Made by a program: the position numbers and the translations under genes
In this document: piece by piece, positions 9,700 through 18,876 of the stretch
Numbering within the stretch: position 1 is the stretch's first letter
How the letters are laid out: each line of letters begins with the position of its first letter
From: Campylobacter jejuni subsp. jejuni 414
GTDB taxonomy: Bacteria; Campylobacterota; Campylobacteria; Campylobacterales; Campylobacteraceae
Reading direction: 5' to 3'
DNA length: 62,826 nt
NCBI GenBank assembly: GCA_000163995.1
Contig: CM000855.1
Span: forward strand, 342,661-405,486
Notes under the pieces: generated by a model
Told to the model about the DNA's origin: nothing
The model's input: only the letters and a program-made list of their open reading frames with translations
Database searches by the model: none

Positions 9700-11771
9700 T
9701 TGGGGAGATTAAAAAATGCAAAATTTAAAAAAAGTTTACTGTGGTTTTTATTTTTTTTGGAATTTTATTAAAAGCAGAAGAAAAATATCAACTTAATGAC
9801 GTTGTAGTAAGCGCTAGTGGTTTTGAACAAGATTTAGTTGATGCACCTGCTAGTATTTCTATTATCACAAAAGAGGAGCTTGAAAAAAAGCCGATTAAGG
9901 ATATAGGAGAGGCTATAGGAGGTATTCCAGGCGTAGATGTGACTCTAAATAAAACAGGTACTTATGATTTTAGCATACGAGGTTTTGGTAGTTCTTATAC
10001 TTTAGTCTTAATCGATGGAAAACGCCAAAGTGTTGCAAATGGATTTTATGATAACGGTTTTAGTGGTAGTGAATCAGGATATCTACCGCCTTTGTCTATG
10101 ATAGAGCGTATCGAGGTAATACGCGGTCCAGCTTCTACGCTTTATGGTAGTGATGCTGTAGGTGGTGTTATAAATATTATCACTAAAAAAAATCCTGATA
10201 AAACTGAGGCAAGTGTAGAATTAAATACTCTTTTGCAACAACATTCTAATCACTATGGCAATGCAGGAGGATTTAATGCTTATATAGCAACTCCTTTAAT
10301 TGAAGATACATTATCCATTTCTGCAAGATTAAAGTACTATGATAAAGCAGCTTCTGATTTAAAATGGCCTACTCCAGTTTGGCGTAATAATAGCCAACTA
10401 CCTGAAAATTATCAAATTGCTACTCATAGTCCAGGTTTTTTTACTAGCCTAGGTTTTGGTTCCAGGCTTAATTGGACAATAGATGATAAAAATAATATAT
10501 ATTTTGATATAGAGCGATATATTAATGAAATTTCAGTAAATTCTACAAGTAGTAGGGCTATTAAAAGCGAAAGACAACTTTTTAAGGATAATATTGTTTT
10601 AAACCATGATGGTAACTATGATTTTGGTTCGACTAACTCATATTTACAATATGGCAGCACTAAGGATAAAGAATTACATAGTCAAATTTGGGTAGGAGAA
10701 GGTAAGGTTGTTTTACCTTGGAATTTGGGTCAATATGGTAATTTAGTAAATACTTTTGGTGCAAGGATTGATTATGAGATGCTTAAAAATGATCAAGCAA
10801 GCGCAGGTAGTCAAATAAGAGGTAAAAATCTTGATCAAACCACAGTTGCGCTTTATGGAGAAAATGAGTATTTTATCACCGATGATTTTATTTTTACTAT
10901 GGGTTTGCGTTATATTTATAGCGATTTGTTTGACTCTGAATTTACGCCTAGAGTTTATTTGGTTTATCATTTAAATGAGAATGTAGCTTTTAAAGGAGGG
11001 ATTGCAAAAGGTTATAAGACCCCTGCTGTTAAACAACTAACGAATGGATATTATAACTATAGCAATGGTAATGCTTATTTTGGAAATCCTAGCTTAAAAC
11101 CAGAAGAGAGTACAAATTATGAATTAGGTGTTGATTTTAGGATGTTTGATTTTGCTCATTATTCTATCACAGGATTTATTACTGATTTTACAAATCAAAT
11201 CAGTAGTGAAGATTTAACAGGTATACAAAATGGTATTGATTGTAGCAATAGCACTATTTGTACGCGTCCTATCAATCTTGGAAAAACACAGACTAAAGGT
11301 ATAGAATTTGCATTTAATACCAAAACTTATAATGGTTTTAGTTTAAATTCAAGTTATACTTTTATGGATAATCGCTATAAAGGTGGTCAAAAAAATTGGT
11401 TTGGTGGTGATAGGATAGAAAATTTACCAAGACATATAGCGATGTTAAAATTAAATTACGATCGAGGTAAATTTAGTTCTTATATAAAAACGCGAGCAAG
11501 GCTTGATACTATTGCTAAAGCGAAAGGAGGTGGCAGCGGGGTTTTGCCGTGGCAGAAATACAAACCTTTTTATATAGTTGATTTAGGGATAAATTATAAA
11601 GTCGATAAACAATCCAGTTTAAGTTTTTCAGTGCAAAATCTTTTTGATAAAAATTTCTTTGATCCAAAAGTTACTAGATGGGTTAGCAATAATCCAGGAG
11701 GATATGCCAATCGTTATCAAGACTATACAGAAGGAAGAAGTTTTTGGTTAAGCTATAAATACGACTTCTAA
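9700..11771 (+). pseudogene. cfrB: CfrB-type TonB-dependent ferric enterobactin receptor, frameshifted in the signal peptide
   Basis: Outer-membrane gated channel for ferric siderophores. From about 9741 the frame is intact: a TonB box-like start, plug domain (ASISIITKEEL, RGFGSSYTLVLIDGKRQS, IERIEVIRGPASTLYGSDAVGG), 22-strand barrel and the final aromatic residue of YKYDF. The best start, TTG at 9700 behind AAAGGAG (9687-9693), gives MGRLKNAKFKKSLL, an excellent signal-peptide n-region. It is one base out of frame with VVFIFFGILLKA and the mature protein. Restoring one base near 9735-9741 gives a 690-residue receptor. The only in-frame start is GTG at 9741, with no RBS and no basic n-region, so export of the product is doubtful. 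Slippage or a sequencing error remain possible. Confidence 0.8.
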
Positions 11772-11855
11772 TTTTATTAGGGCTTTATTGCCCTTATATT
11801 TTAAAAAAAGCAAAAATAAAGTACAATGTAAAAAATTGCAAAAAAAGGTTTTATT

Positions 11856-12458
11856 ATGGCATTTAAAAATTTAAAAGAACTTTCTTTTGAAAAATCAAAT
11901 TATATTAAACCTAAAAGATTTACTTATGAAAGTAATGGCAAACTTTGTACTTGGGATTTTATAGAATCTAAAGATAGTGTTTCAGTGCTTTTGTATCATA
12001 AAGAATTAGAAAGTTTTATTTTTGTACGCCAATTTCGCATACCGCTTTGGTATCATCAAATGCATGATAAAGATTATGTAAAAGATGAAAATATGGGTTA
12101 TACCATAGAGCTTTGTTCGGGGCTTGTAGATAAAAATTTATCCTTAAAAGAAATAGCAAAAGAAGAATGTATAGAAGAACTAGGATACGCTCCTAAAAAT
12201 TTAGAAAAAATAGGAGATTTTTATACAGGATTTGGTTCAGGTGTAAGTAAACAAAGCTTTTATTTTGCAGAAGTTGATGAAAAAGATAAAATTTCTTCTG
12301 GTGGTGGAGTTGATGATGAAGAGATTGAGGCTGTTTATGTTAAGGTGCAAGATTTTGAAAAAAAATGTAAAAATATGATAAGAACACCTTTGCTTGATTT
12401 TGCTTATATGTGGTTTTTAAAGGAAAAGTGGGAAAAATTAAATAATTATTTAGGTTAA
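11856..12458 (+). CDS. Nudix hydrolase, NUDT14 / UDP-sugar or ADP-sugar pyrophosphatase-like
   Basis: A 200-residue protein with a modified Nudix box, GLVDKNLSLKEIAKEECIEE, then LGYAP near residues 90-115. The REUXEE core is replaced by KEECIEE, which keeps the metal-binding glutamates. The lead-in ELCSGLVDK resembles the NUDT14/UGPPase branch that cleaves nucleotide sugars. The substrate cannot be told from sequence. The gene ends in a shared bidirectional terminator facing the chemoreceptor gene. Confidence 0.8.
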   Translation: MAFKNLKELSFEKSNYIKPKRFTYESNGKLCTWDFIESKDSVSVLLYHKELESFIFVRQFRIPLWYHQMHDKDYVKDENMGYTIELCSGLVDKNLSLKEIAKEECIEELGYAPKNLEKIGDFYTGFGSGVSKQSFYFAEVDEKDKISSGGGVDDEEIEAVYVKVQDFEKKCKNMIRTPLLDFAYMWFLKEKWEKLNNYLG

Positions 12459-12482
12459 ACTTTTTTGATAAGGTTTAACCTA
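12451..12482. terminator. Bidirectional terminator between Nudix gene and tlp6
   Basis: Perfect 10-bp inverted repeat TAGGTTAAAC / GTTTAACCTA around a 12-nt loop. It overlaps the stop codon of the upstream gene and lies just beyond the stop of the convergent chemoreceptor. T-rich sequence follows on both strands. Confidence 0.75.
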
Positions 12483-12487
12483 GGATT

Positions 12488-13586
12488 TTAATGATTTGAC
12501 TCATCAAGCATTTCTTTAAATACATTGAAAAGATCAAGTGATGCATTTTCAGCAATCTCGCATCTGTTAATTATGCTATGTTGGGTGGTATTTTTGCTAA
12601 TGTCTTCTGTATTTGCTATTGTTATAGCATTGTTCATATTTTCATGGACTTTTTCATGCGGTTCGTTGATTTTCAAGAAGCTTTTATTTTGTCCAAATCT
12701 TTCTTTGCCTATGCTGGCAAGCCATTTTCCTAAGCGACAAGAGGTGTGATCGGCTAGTTGTTTTCCTGATTTGGAAAAAATTTCTTTATAGCCATTCAAT
12801 TTAAAGGCTATATGATCTAGTTTTGCTAAAGATACAAAAGCTTCTGAAGCGATACCAACTGCGTTTGAGTTAGTAGAATGGCTTTCATTTACCAAGTGGG
12901 TAAATTTTTCAGAAAAACTCATAATATGAGCATTAGAATCTATAGAAATTTTTTTCAACTTGCTCGCTTTGAGTATACATTTCGTTTGCATTTTGTTTTA
13001 GAAGATTGATATTCATTTCCACTTCTGTAGTTGCTTTTTGTGTTTTTTCAGCTAGTTTTCTTACTTCATCAGCAACAACTGCAAATCCACGTCCATGTTC
13101 TCCTGCGCGAGCAGCTTCTATAGCGGCATTAAGAGCTAAAAGATTGGTTTGATCGGAAACATCTTTAATTAGATTAATTACATTGGTGATTTCATCTACG
13201 CTTCTATGTAGTGTTCCTGCAACATCTCTTGTTTTATTGGCTGATTCAGTGATATCTCCTAGGGAGGCATTGATAGAATTAGTAATGTGTTTTAATTCGT
13301 CCATTTCGGCAAGAGAAGTTTTAGAATAATTAGAGATAATTTCTGCTTTATTTACATTTTCTAGCATATCACTTTGAACGATAGCAATATTTTTCAAAAC
13401 CCCTGATAATAAAACATTTAAAAGATCTGTTTTGAGTTTAGATTCTAAAGCTGCTTGCTCTAATGATGAAATTTTACTTTTTAATTCTAAATTTTCTGAC
13501 TGAAATTTTTCAATTTTATGTGTAAGATTTTTATTTTCTTCTTCGAGTTTTTGAAGATCAGAATGGTTTATTTTACTTCCAAACAT
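12488..13586 (-). pseudogene. tlp6: Tlp6-like cytoplasmic chemoreceptor with C-terminal CZB domain, frameshifted
   Basis: Soluble MCP without membrane segments. The first frame (13586 down to about 12955) holds an N-terminal coiled coil and a complete MCP signalling hairpin ([20 protein letters not shown]). The second frame continues [16 protein letters not shown] and carries a chemoreceptor zinc-binding (CZB) domain with HIAFKLNGY, HTSCRLGKW and PHEKVHENM, i.e. the His3Cys zinc site. The frames meet at a run of seven A on the minus strand (T at 12949-12955); six A would restore a 365-residue protein, the family length. Read as is, the product loses its zinc sensor domain. The tract could be slippage-prone, which would make this an on/off switch. 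Confidence 0.85.
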
Positions 13587-13594
13587 TGTTTGCC

Positions 13595-13810
13595 TTATTT
13601 TTTATAATTTGTTAAATATTGGTTAAGTTCGTCTTTTACATGGAGTTTTTCTTTTTTTAAGGTTGAAATTTCCATGTTGCTAAGAGAAGTTCTACCTTCT
13701 TCTGCATCTTTAATCATGTCATCAAGTTCATTATGACGATCAAATAACTTATCAAAATGGGCATCTTTACCTTTTAGTTCCGACATTAATTCTCTATATT
13801 CATGTAGCAT
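13595..13810 (-). CDS. Small coiled-coil protein, YdcH/DUF465 family
   Basis: A 71-residue charged helical protein starting [19 protein letters not shown], with the pattern [16 protein letters not shown] typical of DUF465. The start at 13810 has AAGGAG 5 bp upstream; the frame extends upstream to 13864 but without a ribosome site. It lies 8 bp before the chemoreceptor gene on the same strand and is probably co-transcribed. The function of the family is not established. Confidence 0.75.
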   Translation of the reverse strand: MLHEYRELMSELKGKDAHFDKLFDRHNELDDMIKDAEEGRTSLSNMEISTLKKEKLHVKDELNQYLTNYKK

Positions 13811-13963
13811 AAACTCTCCTTGGTATTTAGTGAAATTTAAACTCGTTAATTTTACACTATTCAAAGATATTTTTGGCTTAAAAAATAATAAAGTTAATAA
13901 TAATTTTAAATGTGTTATATGAGTGATTTATTAAGTTGATTTTTAGATTGAAAACATTAAAAT

Positions 13964-13980
13964 TGAGGAATAAATCCTCA
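13964..13980 (-). terminator. Terminator downstream of rpmB
   Basis: Hairpin TGAGGA-5 nt-TCCTCA immediately after the rpmB stop on the minus strand, followed there by ATTTTAATGTTTTC. Confidence 0.55.
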
Positions 13981-13983
13981 GAA

Positions 13984-14178
13984 TTATTTAGAATTTTGTT
14001 TTTTGAGAGTTCTTAGAGTAGAAGCTGCAATTCTCATTTTTTTTGTAGTGCCATCTTCTAAAGTCACACGAACTGTTCTAAGATTAGGTAAAAAGCGTCT
14101 TTTTGTTTTATTGTTAGCATGGCTGACATTATTACCCACCATTGGACCCTTGCCTGTGATTTGACATACTCTTGCCAT
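13984..14178 (-). CDS. rpmB: 50S ribosomal protein L28
   Basis: Ribosomal protein bL28, 64 residues starting [20 protein letters not shown], the conserved L28 N-terminus. The start at 14178 follows an AAGGACAAGAAA ribosome site; the in-frame upstream extension to 14220 is not protein-like. Monocistronic between the small coiled-coil gene and rpe (divergent). Confidence 0.95.
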   Translation of the reverse strand: MARVCQITGKGPMVGNNVSHANNKTKRRFLPNLRTVRVTLEDGTTKKMRIAASTLRTLKKQNSK

Positions 14179-14312
14179 TTTCTTGTCCTTATGAAAATTT
14201 TTAAATAAAGATTTTATCAAAATTAAGCTTAAAATATTCCATAATTTATAGTTCTTTTAATATATAAGTCGATAAAATGCTATTTATTACATTTATAGTT
14301 TAAGGTTTGATG

Positions 14313-14960
14313 ATGTATGTAGCCCCAAGTTTATTATCCGCAAATTTTTTAAGATTAGAAGAAGAAATTAAAGCTATTGAAGCTGCAGGAGCAGATCTTT
14401 TACATATTGATGTAATGGATGGACATTTTGTTCCAAATTTGACTTTTGGACCTTGTGTAGTTGAAAAAATTTCAACCATTAGTAAAATACCATTAGATGT
14501 ACATTTTATGGTTAAAGATGTAAGTAAATTTGTGGATTTGTTTATTCCTTTAAAACCAAAATTTATTTCTTTTCATGTGGAAAGTGAAGTTCATCCTATA
14601 AGGCTTTGTGAGTATATAAGAAATCAAGGCATTCATCCTGCTATTGTTTTAAATCCACACACTCCTATAAATTCTATAAAACACATGATAGAATTTGTAG
14701 ATATGGTGCTTTTAATGAGTGTTAATCCAGGCTTTGGAGGACAAAAATTTTTACCTTTAGTATATGAAAAAATTAAAGAATTACGCGAAATGATTGATAA
14801 AAAAAATGCTAAAGTTTTTATAGAAGTTGATGGCGGAGTGAATGGTTTAAATGCGAGTGATTTAGAGCTTGCTGGAGCTGATATTTTAGTAGCCGGGAGT
14901 TATGTTTTTTCTTCGAGTAATTATAAAACCGCAATTTCATCTTTAAAGCTTGAATTTTGA
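14313..14960 (+). CDS. rpe: Rpe, ribulose-phosphate 3-epimerase
   Basis: TIM-barrel enzyme that interconverts ribulose 5-phosphate and xylulose 5-phosphate. Motifs: APSLLSANFLRLEEEI, HIDVMDGHFVPNLTFG (metal ligand and catalytic Asp), DVHFMV, MSVNPGFGGQKF and EVDGGVN. Three consecutive start codons occur at 14307-14315; ATG 14313 is preferred from its spacing to TAAGG and gives 215 residues. The stop overlaps the TTG start of the next gene. Confidence 0.95.
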   Translation: MYVAPSLLSANFLRLEEEIKAIEAAGADLLHIDVMDGHFVPNLTFGPCVVEKISTISKIPLDVHFMVKDVSKFVDLFIPLKPKFISFHVESEVHPIRLCEYIRNQGIHPAIVLNPHTPINSIKHMIEFVDMVLLMSVNPGFGGQKFLPLVYEKIKELREMIDKKNAKVFIEVDGGVNGLNASDLELAGADILVAGSYVFSSSNYKTAISSLKLEF

Positions 14961-15718
14961 GTTTACAACAAATTGATCAGATTGTTTCTATATTAAATAA
15001 ACAAAGTAAGCCTTATGATTGGGTAATACAAGAGTTTGCTAAAGTTGAAGAATTAAAAAATTTTGATTTAGATTTGGAAACTTTTGAGCTTTTGGGTTTA
15101 GGTTTAACTTTAAATAAAGATAATATTTTTACCCTTAAAACACGCACAACAAAAATCAAAGATGAAATTTTTTCTATAGTGGATATAGAAAGCACCGGTG
15201 GGGTAAGCAAAGGTGAAATTTTGGAAATTGGAGCGGTGAAAATTCAAAATTCTAAAGAAATTGGACGCTTTCAGAGTTTTATTAAAGTAAAAGAAATTCC
15301 AGAAAATATAACTGAACTTACAGGTATTACTTATGAGATGGTAGAAAACGCTCCAATTTTGGCAAAAGTTTTAAGTGATTTTAGACTTTTTTTAAAAGAC
15401 AGTATTTTTGTAGCACATAATGTGCGTTTTGATTATAGTTTTATTTCCAAGGCTTTAAATGAGTGTGGTTTTGGCATTTTACTTAATCGTCGTATTTGTA
15501 CTATAGAATTTGCACAATGTTGCATAGAGAGTCCAAAATATAAACTTGAGGTTTTAAAAGAACTTTTAAGTATAGAAAATACGCATCATAGAGCCTTAGA
15601 TGATGCTTTAGCGGCTGCTGAAATTTTTAAATATTGCCTTGGAAAACTTCCTTATCATGTAAAAACTACAGAAGAGCTTATAAATTTTACAAAGACTGCG
15701 CGTATAAAGCAAAAATAA
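14957..15718 (+). CDS. DnaQ-like 3'-5' exonuclease (DEDDh family)
   Basis: A 253-residue protein with an RNase T/DnaQ exonuclease domain from about residue 72: FSIVDIESTGG (Asp and Glu of ExoI), HNVRFDYSF (ExoII) and HHRALDDALAA (ExoIII with the DEDDh His). This is the set used by the proofreading subunit of DNA polymerase III. The N-terminal 70 residues are a helical extension not typical of E. coli epsilon. It starts at TTG, overlapping the rpe stop by 4 bp, so it is coupled. It could be the true epsilon subunit or a related exonuclease. Confidence 0.85.
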   Translation: MSLQQIDQIVSILNKQSKPYDWVIQEFAKVEELKNFDLDLETFELLGLGLTLNKDNIFTLKTRTTKIKDEIFSIVDIESTGGVSKGEILEIGAVKIQNSKEIGRFQSFIKVKEIPENITELTGITYEMVENAPILAKVLSDFRLFLKDSIFVAHNVRFDYSFISKALNECGFGILLNRRICTIEFAQCCIESPKYKLEVLKELLSIENTHHRALDDALAAAEIFKYCLGKLPYHVKTTEELINFTKTARIKQK

Positions 15719-15747
15719 ATATTTAAAGAGTATATTAAAACATAAAT

Positions 15748-15825
15748 GAGGGACTTGTGTAATAGGCTGAAAGTAAGCTAAAAGCTTAAACTTAAGCGGA
15801 TCTAGATAATACGAGTGTTGGGAAA
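15748..15825 (+). promoter_or_regulatory. TPP riboswitch-like (THI box) element, apparently orphaned
   Basis: The stretch contains GGCTGAAAG, a P3-like hairpin TAAGC-TAAAA-GCTTA, and then GGATCTAGATAATACGAG and GTTGGGAA. These line up with the TPP aptamer core CTGAGA ... CCTGATCTGGATAATACCAGCGTAGGGAA. Departures from consensus (CTGAAA for CTGAGA; a base change that breaks one P5 pair) suggest the element is decaying. It sits directly before thiC remnants, the usual target of TPP control. Confidence 0.62.
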
Positions 15826-15872
15826 TTTATAAATTTCAATGCTTTAAAAATTTATACCATCCTTTATTTATC

Positions 15873-16210
15873 CAAAATACTAAAAGTGGAGTTGACTTTA
15901 TGACAATTCATGCAGGTATTCATTCTAGTGCGGCACATATTTTTAAACAAAACAAAAGACTTCTAAATTTAGAAGATCTTAGAGATGATATAGTTTGACT
16001 AAAATCGTGGCTCATGTAGAAGATAGTCAAGCTTTCCAAAAGAAAGAGCAAAAGATGATGAGATGAGCAAGGCTAGATAAGAGATAATTAGGAGAAAATG
16101 TTTAACTTGCCATTGTGCAGAAAAGGCTAAAAAATGTTTAATGAGTGTCATTTGAATTTATGTTCTATGTATGGAAAATGTGTGCAATGAACACTATGAA
16201 TTAAATTCTA
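15873..16210 (+). pseudogene. thiC: thiC remnant (phosphomethylpyrimidine synthase)
   Basis: Fragments of the radical-SAM enzyme that makes the thiamine pyrimidine. An open 41-codon stretch starts QNTKSGVDFMTIHAGI, where VDFMTIHAG is a ThiC signature. FPKERAKDDEMSKAR follows in another frame near 16030, and near 16150 CSMYGKC resembles the C-terminal cluster CSMCGPKFCSM. The N-terminal half is missing. In C. jejuni thiC sits between dnaQ and the minus-strand operon that follows here, so position supports the call. No functional product is possible. Confidence 0.72.
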
Positions 16211-16229
16211 AAAACGCGAAGATGTTAGT

Positions 16230-16748
16230 TTAGCTTGAATAAACTTTGAGAGTAAGATTTATAGAGATACCTTGCTCTTCCGCTTTAAGATTAAGAGGAT
16301 AATCGAGTTTGATTAAGTTATTATAATTTTTTAGAGCATCGATAAGATCATAAAGTCTTCCAGGATTATTCATTATTGCTTTAATAACTAAGCGGTTTTT
16401 TAGATATTTTTCTTGTTTTTCGGGTTTAATCTCTTGAATTTTTACATTTTGAAAATATTTTTGTAAAAAAGTATTAAAATTGCCTATATTAAAATTTTGT
16501 TCAAATTGCTCTAAACTTTTGTTGTTTTCATTTCTTAGAGTTGTTATTTTATTCTCGCTAAAGTCAAATTTTGATTTAGTAGCTTTTAAGATAGCAAGTT
16601 GTGAATTTTCTCTAAGATTTGCTTGTTTGTAATTTTTTAATGTTGGCAAAAGTAAAAATAAAATTAAGGCTGTACAAACACTTATAAAACTTAATGCACA
16701 AACAATAAGCTTTAATAAACCAACTTCTTCTAGACTTTTATCTTTCAT
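16230..16748 (-). CDS. Membrane protein with PilO/GspM-like layout
   Basis: A 172-residue protein starting MKDKSLEEVGLL, with one membrane helix (about 12-35), a coiled-coil stretch and a C-terminal alpha/beta part ending in alternating strands. That is the layout of PilO and GspM, the periplasmic alignment proteins of type IV pilus and type II secretion systems. Start at 16748 chosen for AGGAG 6 bp upstream; the frame is open to 16799 without a ribosome site. It overlaps the preceding gene by 11 bp. The family assignment rests on topology and operon order, not on a recognised motif. Confidence 0.6.
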   Translation of the reverse strand: MKDKSLEEVGLLKLIVCALSFISVCTALILFLLLPTLKNYKQANLRENSQLAILKATKSKFDFSENKITTLRNENNKSLEQFEQNFNIGNFNTFLQKYFQNVKIQEIKPEKQEKYLKNRLVIKAIMNNPGRLYDLIDALKNYNNLIKLDYPLNLKAEEQGISINLTLKVYSS

Positions 16749-17265
16749 CTGTAACTCCTGGAGTTTGTTTGCTAATACTAACAAAACGATACCATCCATT
16801 GTCTAAACGATAATAAGTTGTATAGCTTTGATCAAAGATACTTTTTAAAGGTGTTTCTAAAAGTAGGGTGAACATTTCTTTTGTAGGAGTAATCCCAATA
16901 AGTTTTAAGGAGTATTCGTCTTGTTCAACACTTTCAAGGGTGATATTATCAGTTTTTACAATAATATCAAATAGATTTCTTAAGCTTTCTTTAATAATTT
17001 GATTTTGAGTGTTAAAATTTTTTGCTATTTGACTCTGATCAAATAAAATTTCATAAAGTATTTCATTTTGTTTGGTTTGATTCTGAAGTACTATAACTTG
17101 TTGTTTTTCATTATTGATAGAGCTATTGATTAACGCAATTTTTATTGTATATGTAAAATATACTAATAAAATAAATAATATACTAAAACCAAAAAGTCCT
17201 AGCCAAATTTTATCAAAGAGTGTGAAAATAGGTTTTTTTCTTGGCTGTATGAAGCTATAAGTCAT
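16738..17265 (-). CDS. Membrane protein with PilN/GspL-C-like layout
   Basis: A 175-residue protein with a short basic cytoplasmic tail (PRKKPIF), one membrane helix (about 22-45), a periplasmic coiled coil and a C-terminal alpha/beta domain. PilN has the same topology. Its ATG overlaps the stop of the PilM-like gene by 4 bp, so the two are translationally coupled, and its end overlaps the PilO-like gene. Function is inferred only from architecture and order. Confidence 0.6.
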   Translation of the reverse strand: MTYSFIQPRKKPIFTLFDKIWLGLFGFSILFILLVYFTYTIKIALINSSINNEKQQVIVLQNQTKQNEILYEILFDQSQIAKNFNTQNQIIKESLRNLFDIIVKTDNITLESVEQDEYSLKLIGITPTKEMFTLLLETPLKSIFDQSYTTYYRLDNGWYRFVSISKQTPGVTDER

Positions 17266-18224
17266 TTAAACTCCTTCCGCATTAACTCTATCATGAGATC
17301 TAAAGTATTGATTTGTTTAGTTTTTATTTCTAAAAAAGTCTCGTTTTCTAAAAAATCAATAGCACTTATATTGATATCTGATTCGCTATATAATAAAACA
17401 CCATTGATAAATACTCCAGCATATTTATCATCATTATAAAATTTCTCAATACTGGTAATAATATAACGACAAAGTTCCATATCATTGCTAAATTGATTTA
17501 GTTCATTAAGGTTAAAATCATTGTTATTATCCAAAGTTTCAAGGTTATTTTCTTGATCAGGTGGATCAAATTTGTTGTCTGAAGATTCATTAAAGTTGTC
17601 CAAGGTAGATTCAGTGTCATCATGATCGCCGCTTTCGTTTTCTTGATTATCTTCTGATGGAAGTTCAAGTTCTAAGCCTAGTTCTTGCTCAAATATTTTA
17701 AAATCCCCATATAAAATAGTACTACCTTTAGCAATGATAATTGCCAAGAGATGTCCTTGTTTAAATCCATAAAGTAGAATTTGATCATCAGGTTGTTTTT
17801 CTTTTTGCATATTATAATAAAGAAGAGCAAAAGGAGAATATAAAAAATCTAAGCCTCTATATTCTTCAAAAAGCTCGCTATAATATTCTACGTGTTCAGT
17901 AGCTGTATAAACAAGAGCATTGTTAAATAAAATATATTGCAGGCTAATTTTTCCTATGTTAAAGTGATCGCAATCTTGAATGTTTGTGCTAGGTATTAAT
18001 CCTTGTTCTTTAGTACCTAAAAACAAAGCGGTATGGTAAAATAAGAAATGTTTGCTTAAATTTTTTATATATTCTAATAAATTTTCGCTTTTATTAAAAG
18101 TTTTTTCATTGCTACTGATTAGTTTATTTCCTCTATAAATAGAAGCTTTTACAATATTTTTCTTATCTTCTAAAATGATACTAATAAAAAGTTGTGGAAG
18201 TATTTTTTTAAGTAAAAATAACAT
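17262..18224 (-). CDS. Hypothetical protein with PilM/GspL-like position, acidic linker
   Basis: A 320-residue protein without a clear membrane helix after the first 20 hydrophobic residues. The N-terminal 180 residues alternate beta strands and helices and could be an actin-like ATPase fold as in PilM or GspL, but no clear nucleotide motif is visible. Residues about 185-245 are a low-complexity acidic stretch rich in Asp, Glu and Asn. It is followed by coupled PilN-like and PilO-like genes, which is the order in type IV pilus operons. Not recognised by family motif. Confidence 0.55.
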   Translation of the reverse strand: MLFLLKKILPQLFISIILEDKKNIVKASIYRGNKLISSNEKTFNKSENLLEYIKNLSKHFLFYHTALFLGTKEQGLIPSTNIQDCDHFNIGKISLQYILFNNALVYTATEHVEYYSELFEEYRGLDFLYSPFALLYYNMQKEKQPDDQILLYGFKQGHLLAIIIAKGSTILYGDFKIFEQELGLELELPSEDNQENESGDHDDTESTLDNFNESSDNKFDPPDQENNLETLDNNNDFNLNELNQFSNDMELCRYIITSIEKFYNDDKYAGVFINGVLLYSESDINISAIDFLENETFLEIKTKQINTLDLMIELMRKEFK

Positions 18225-18225
18225 T

Positions 18226-18876
18226 TCATTCCTTAAATTGATCAGCTAAGCTAATTTTATTAAATTGCTCCATTAGAAATTTTTTGGCTTTTTCTTTATC
18301 TAAAGATAAAATATCCAAAGGTTCGCTTAGACTATAAGTAATCTTGCTAAAAGGTTTTGGCAAGATCATCTTATCCCAACTTTTAAATTCCCAAAAACGA
18401 TTTGCTTCATAGTTTAAAATTCTTATCTTTAACCTTTTTTTTTGAGCTAAAATGATAGAACCATCCGAAATACTATGATAAGGTCCGCGTGGGCCATCAG
18501 GCGTGATAACTATATCGTCATTTTGCTCTAAAACTTTAAATGCAGCTCTAAGTGCATTGCTAGCACCTCTTGAGGTACTCCCTCTTACAGTGTTTAGACC
18601 AAAAAGTTTGATGATTTTAGCAATTTGCTCTCCATCTTTATGATGAGAAATCATAACATAGGCTTTTTTATTTTTTTGTCTATAATGTCTAAATGCAAAA
18701 GGCATAAGTGCCAATTTTCCATGCCAAAAAAGTATCACTCCAGCTTTATGATCAACTTTTTCACCTTTATAGTGTTTTTTGCAGCTTAAAAAAATAAGCC
18801 ATTGTAAGGTGAAAATTATGAATGTTAAAAAATGAATTTTAAACGATTTCCCCATATAAAACCATACGCTTTGCAT
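18226..18876 (-). CDS. DUF374 lysophospholipid acyltransferase family protein
   Basis: A 216-residue protein with an N-terminal membrane helix and an acyltransferase-like core: [13 protein letters not shown] near residue 50, [13 protein letters not shown] near 98 and [13 protein letters not shown] near 125. These are the conserved motifs of the DUF374 branch of the LPLAT superfamily. The substrate is unknown; attaching acyl chains to envelope lipids is the usual inference. The ATG at 18876 lies inside the miaB 3' end; an internal ATG at 18855 (MGKSFKIHF) is an equally plausible start, since neither has a clear RBS. Confidence 0.75.
   Translation of the reverse strand: MQSVWFYMGKSFKIHFLTFIIFTLQWLIFLSCKKHYKGEKVDHKAGVILFWHGKLALMPFAFRHYRQKNKKAYVMISHHKDGEQIAKIIKLFGLNTVRGSTSRGASNALRAAFKVLEQNDDIVITPDGPRGPYHSISDGSIILAQKKRLKIRILNYEANRFWEFKSWDKMILPKPFSKITYSLSEPLDILSLDKEKAKKFLMEQFNKISLADQFKE

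Noticed and set aside
12525-12749. 74-codon plus-strand frame opposite the CZB domain
   Set aside because: Antisense shadow of the chemoreceptor, whose zinc ligands are clearly coded on the minus strand.
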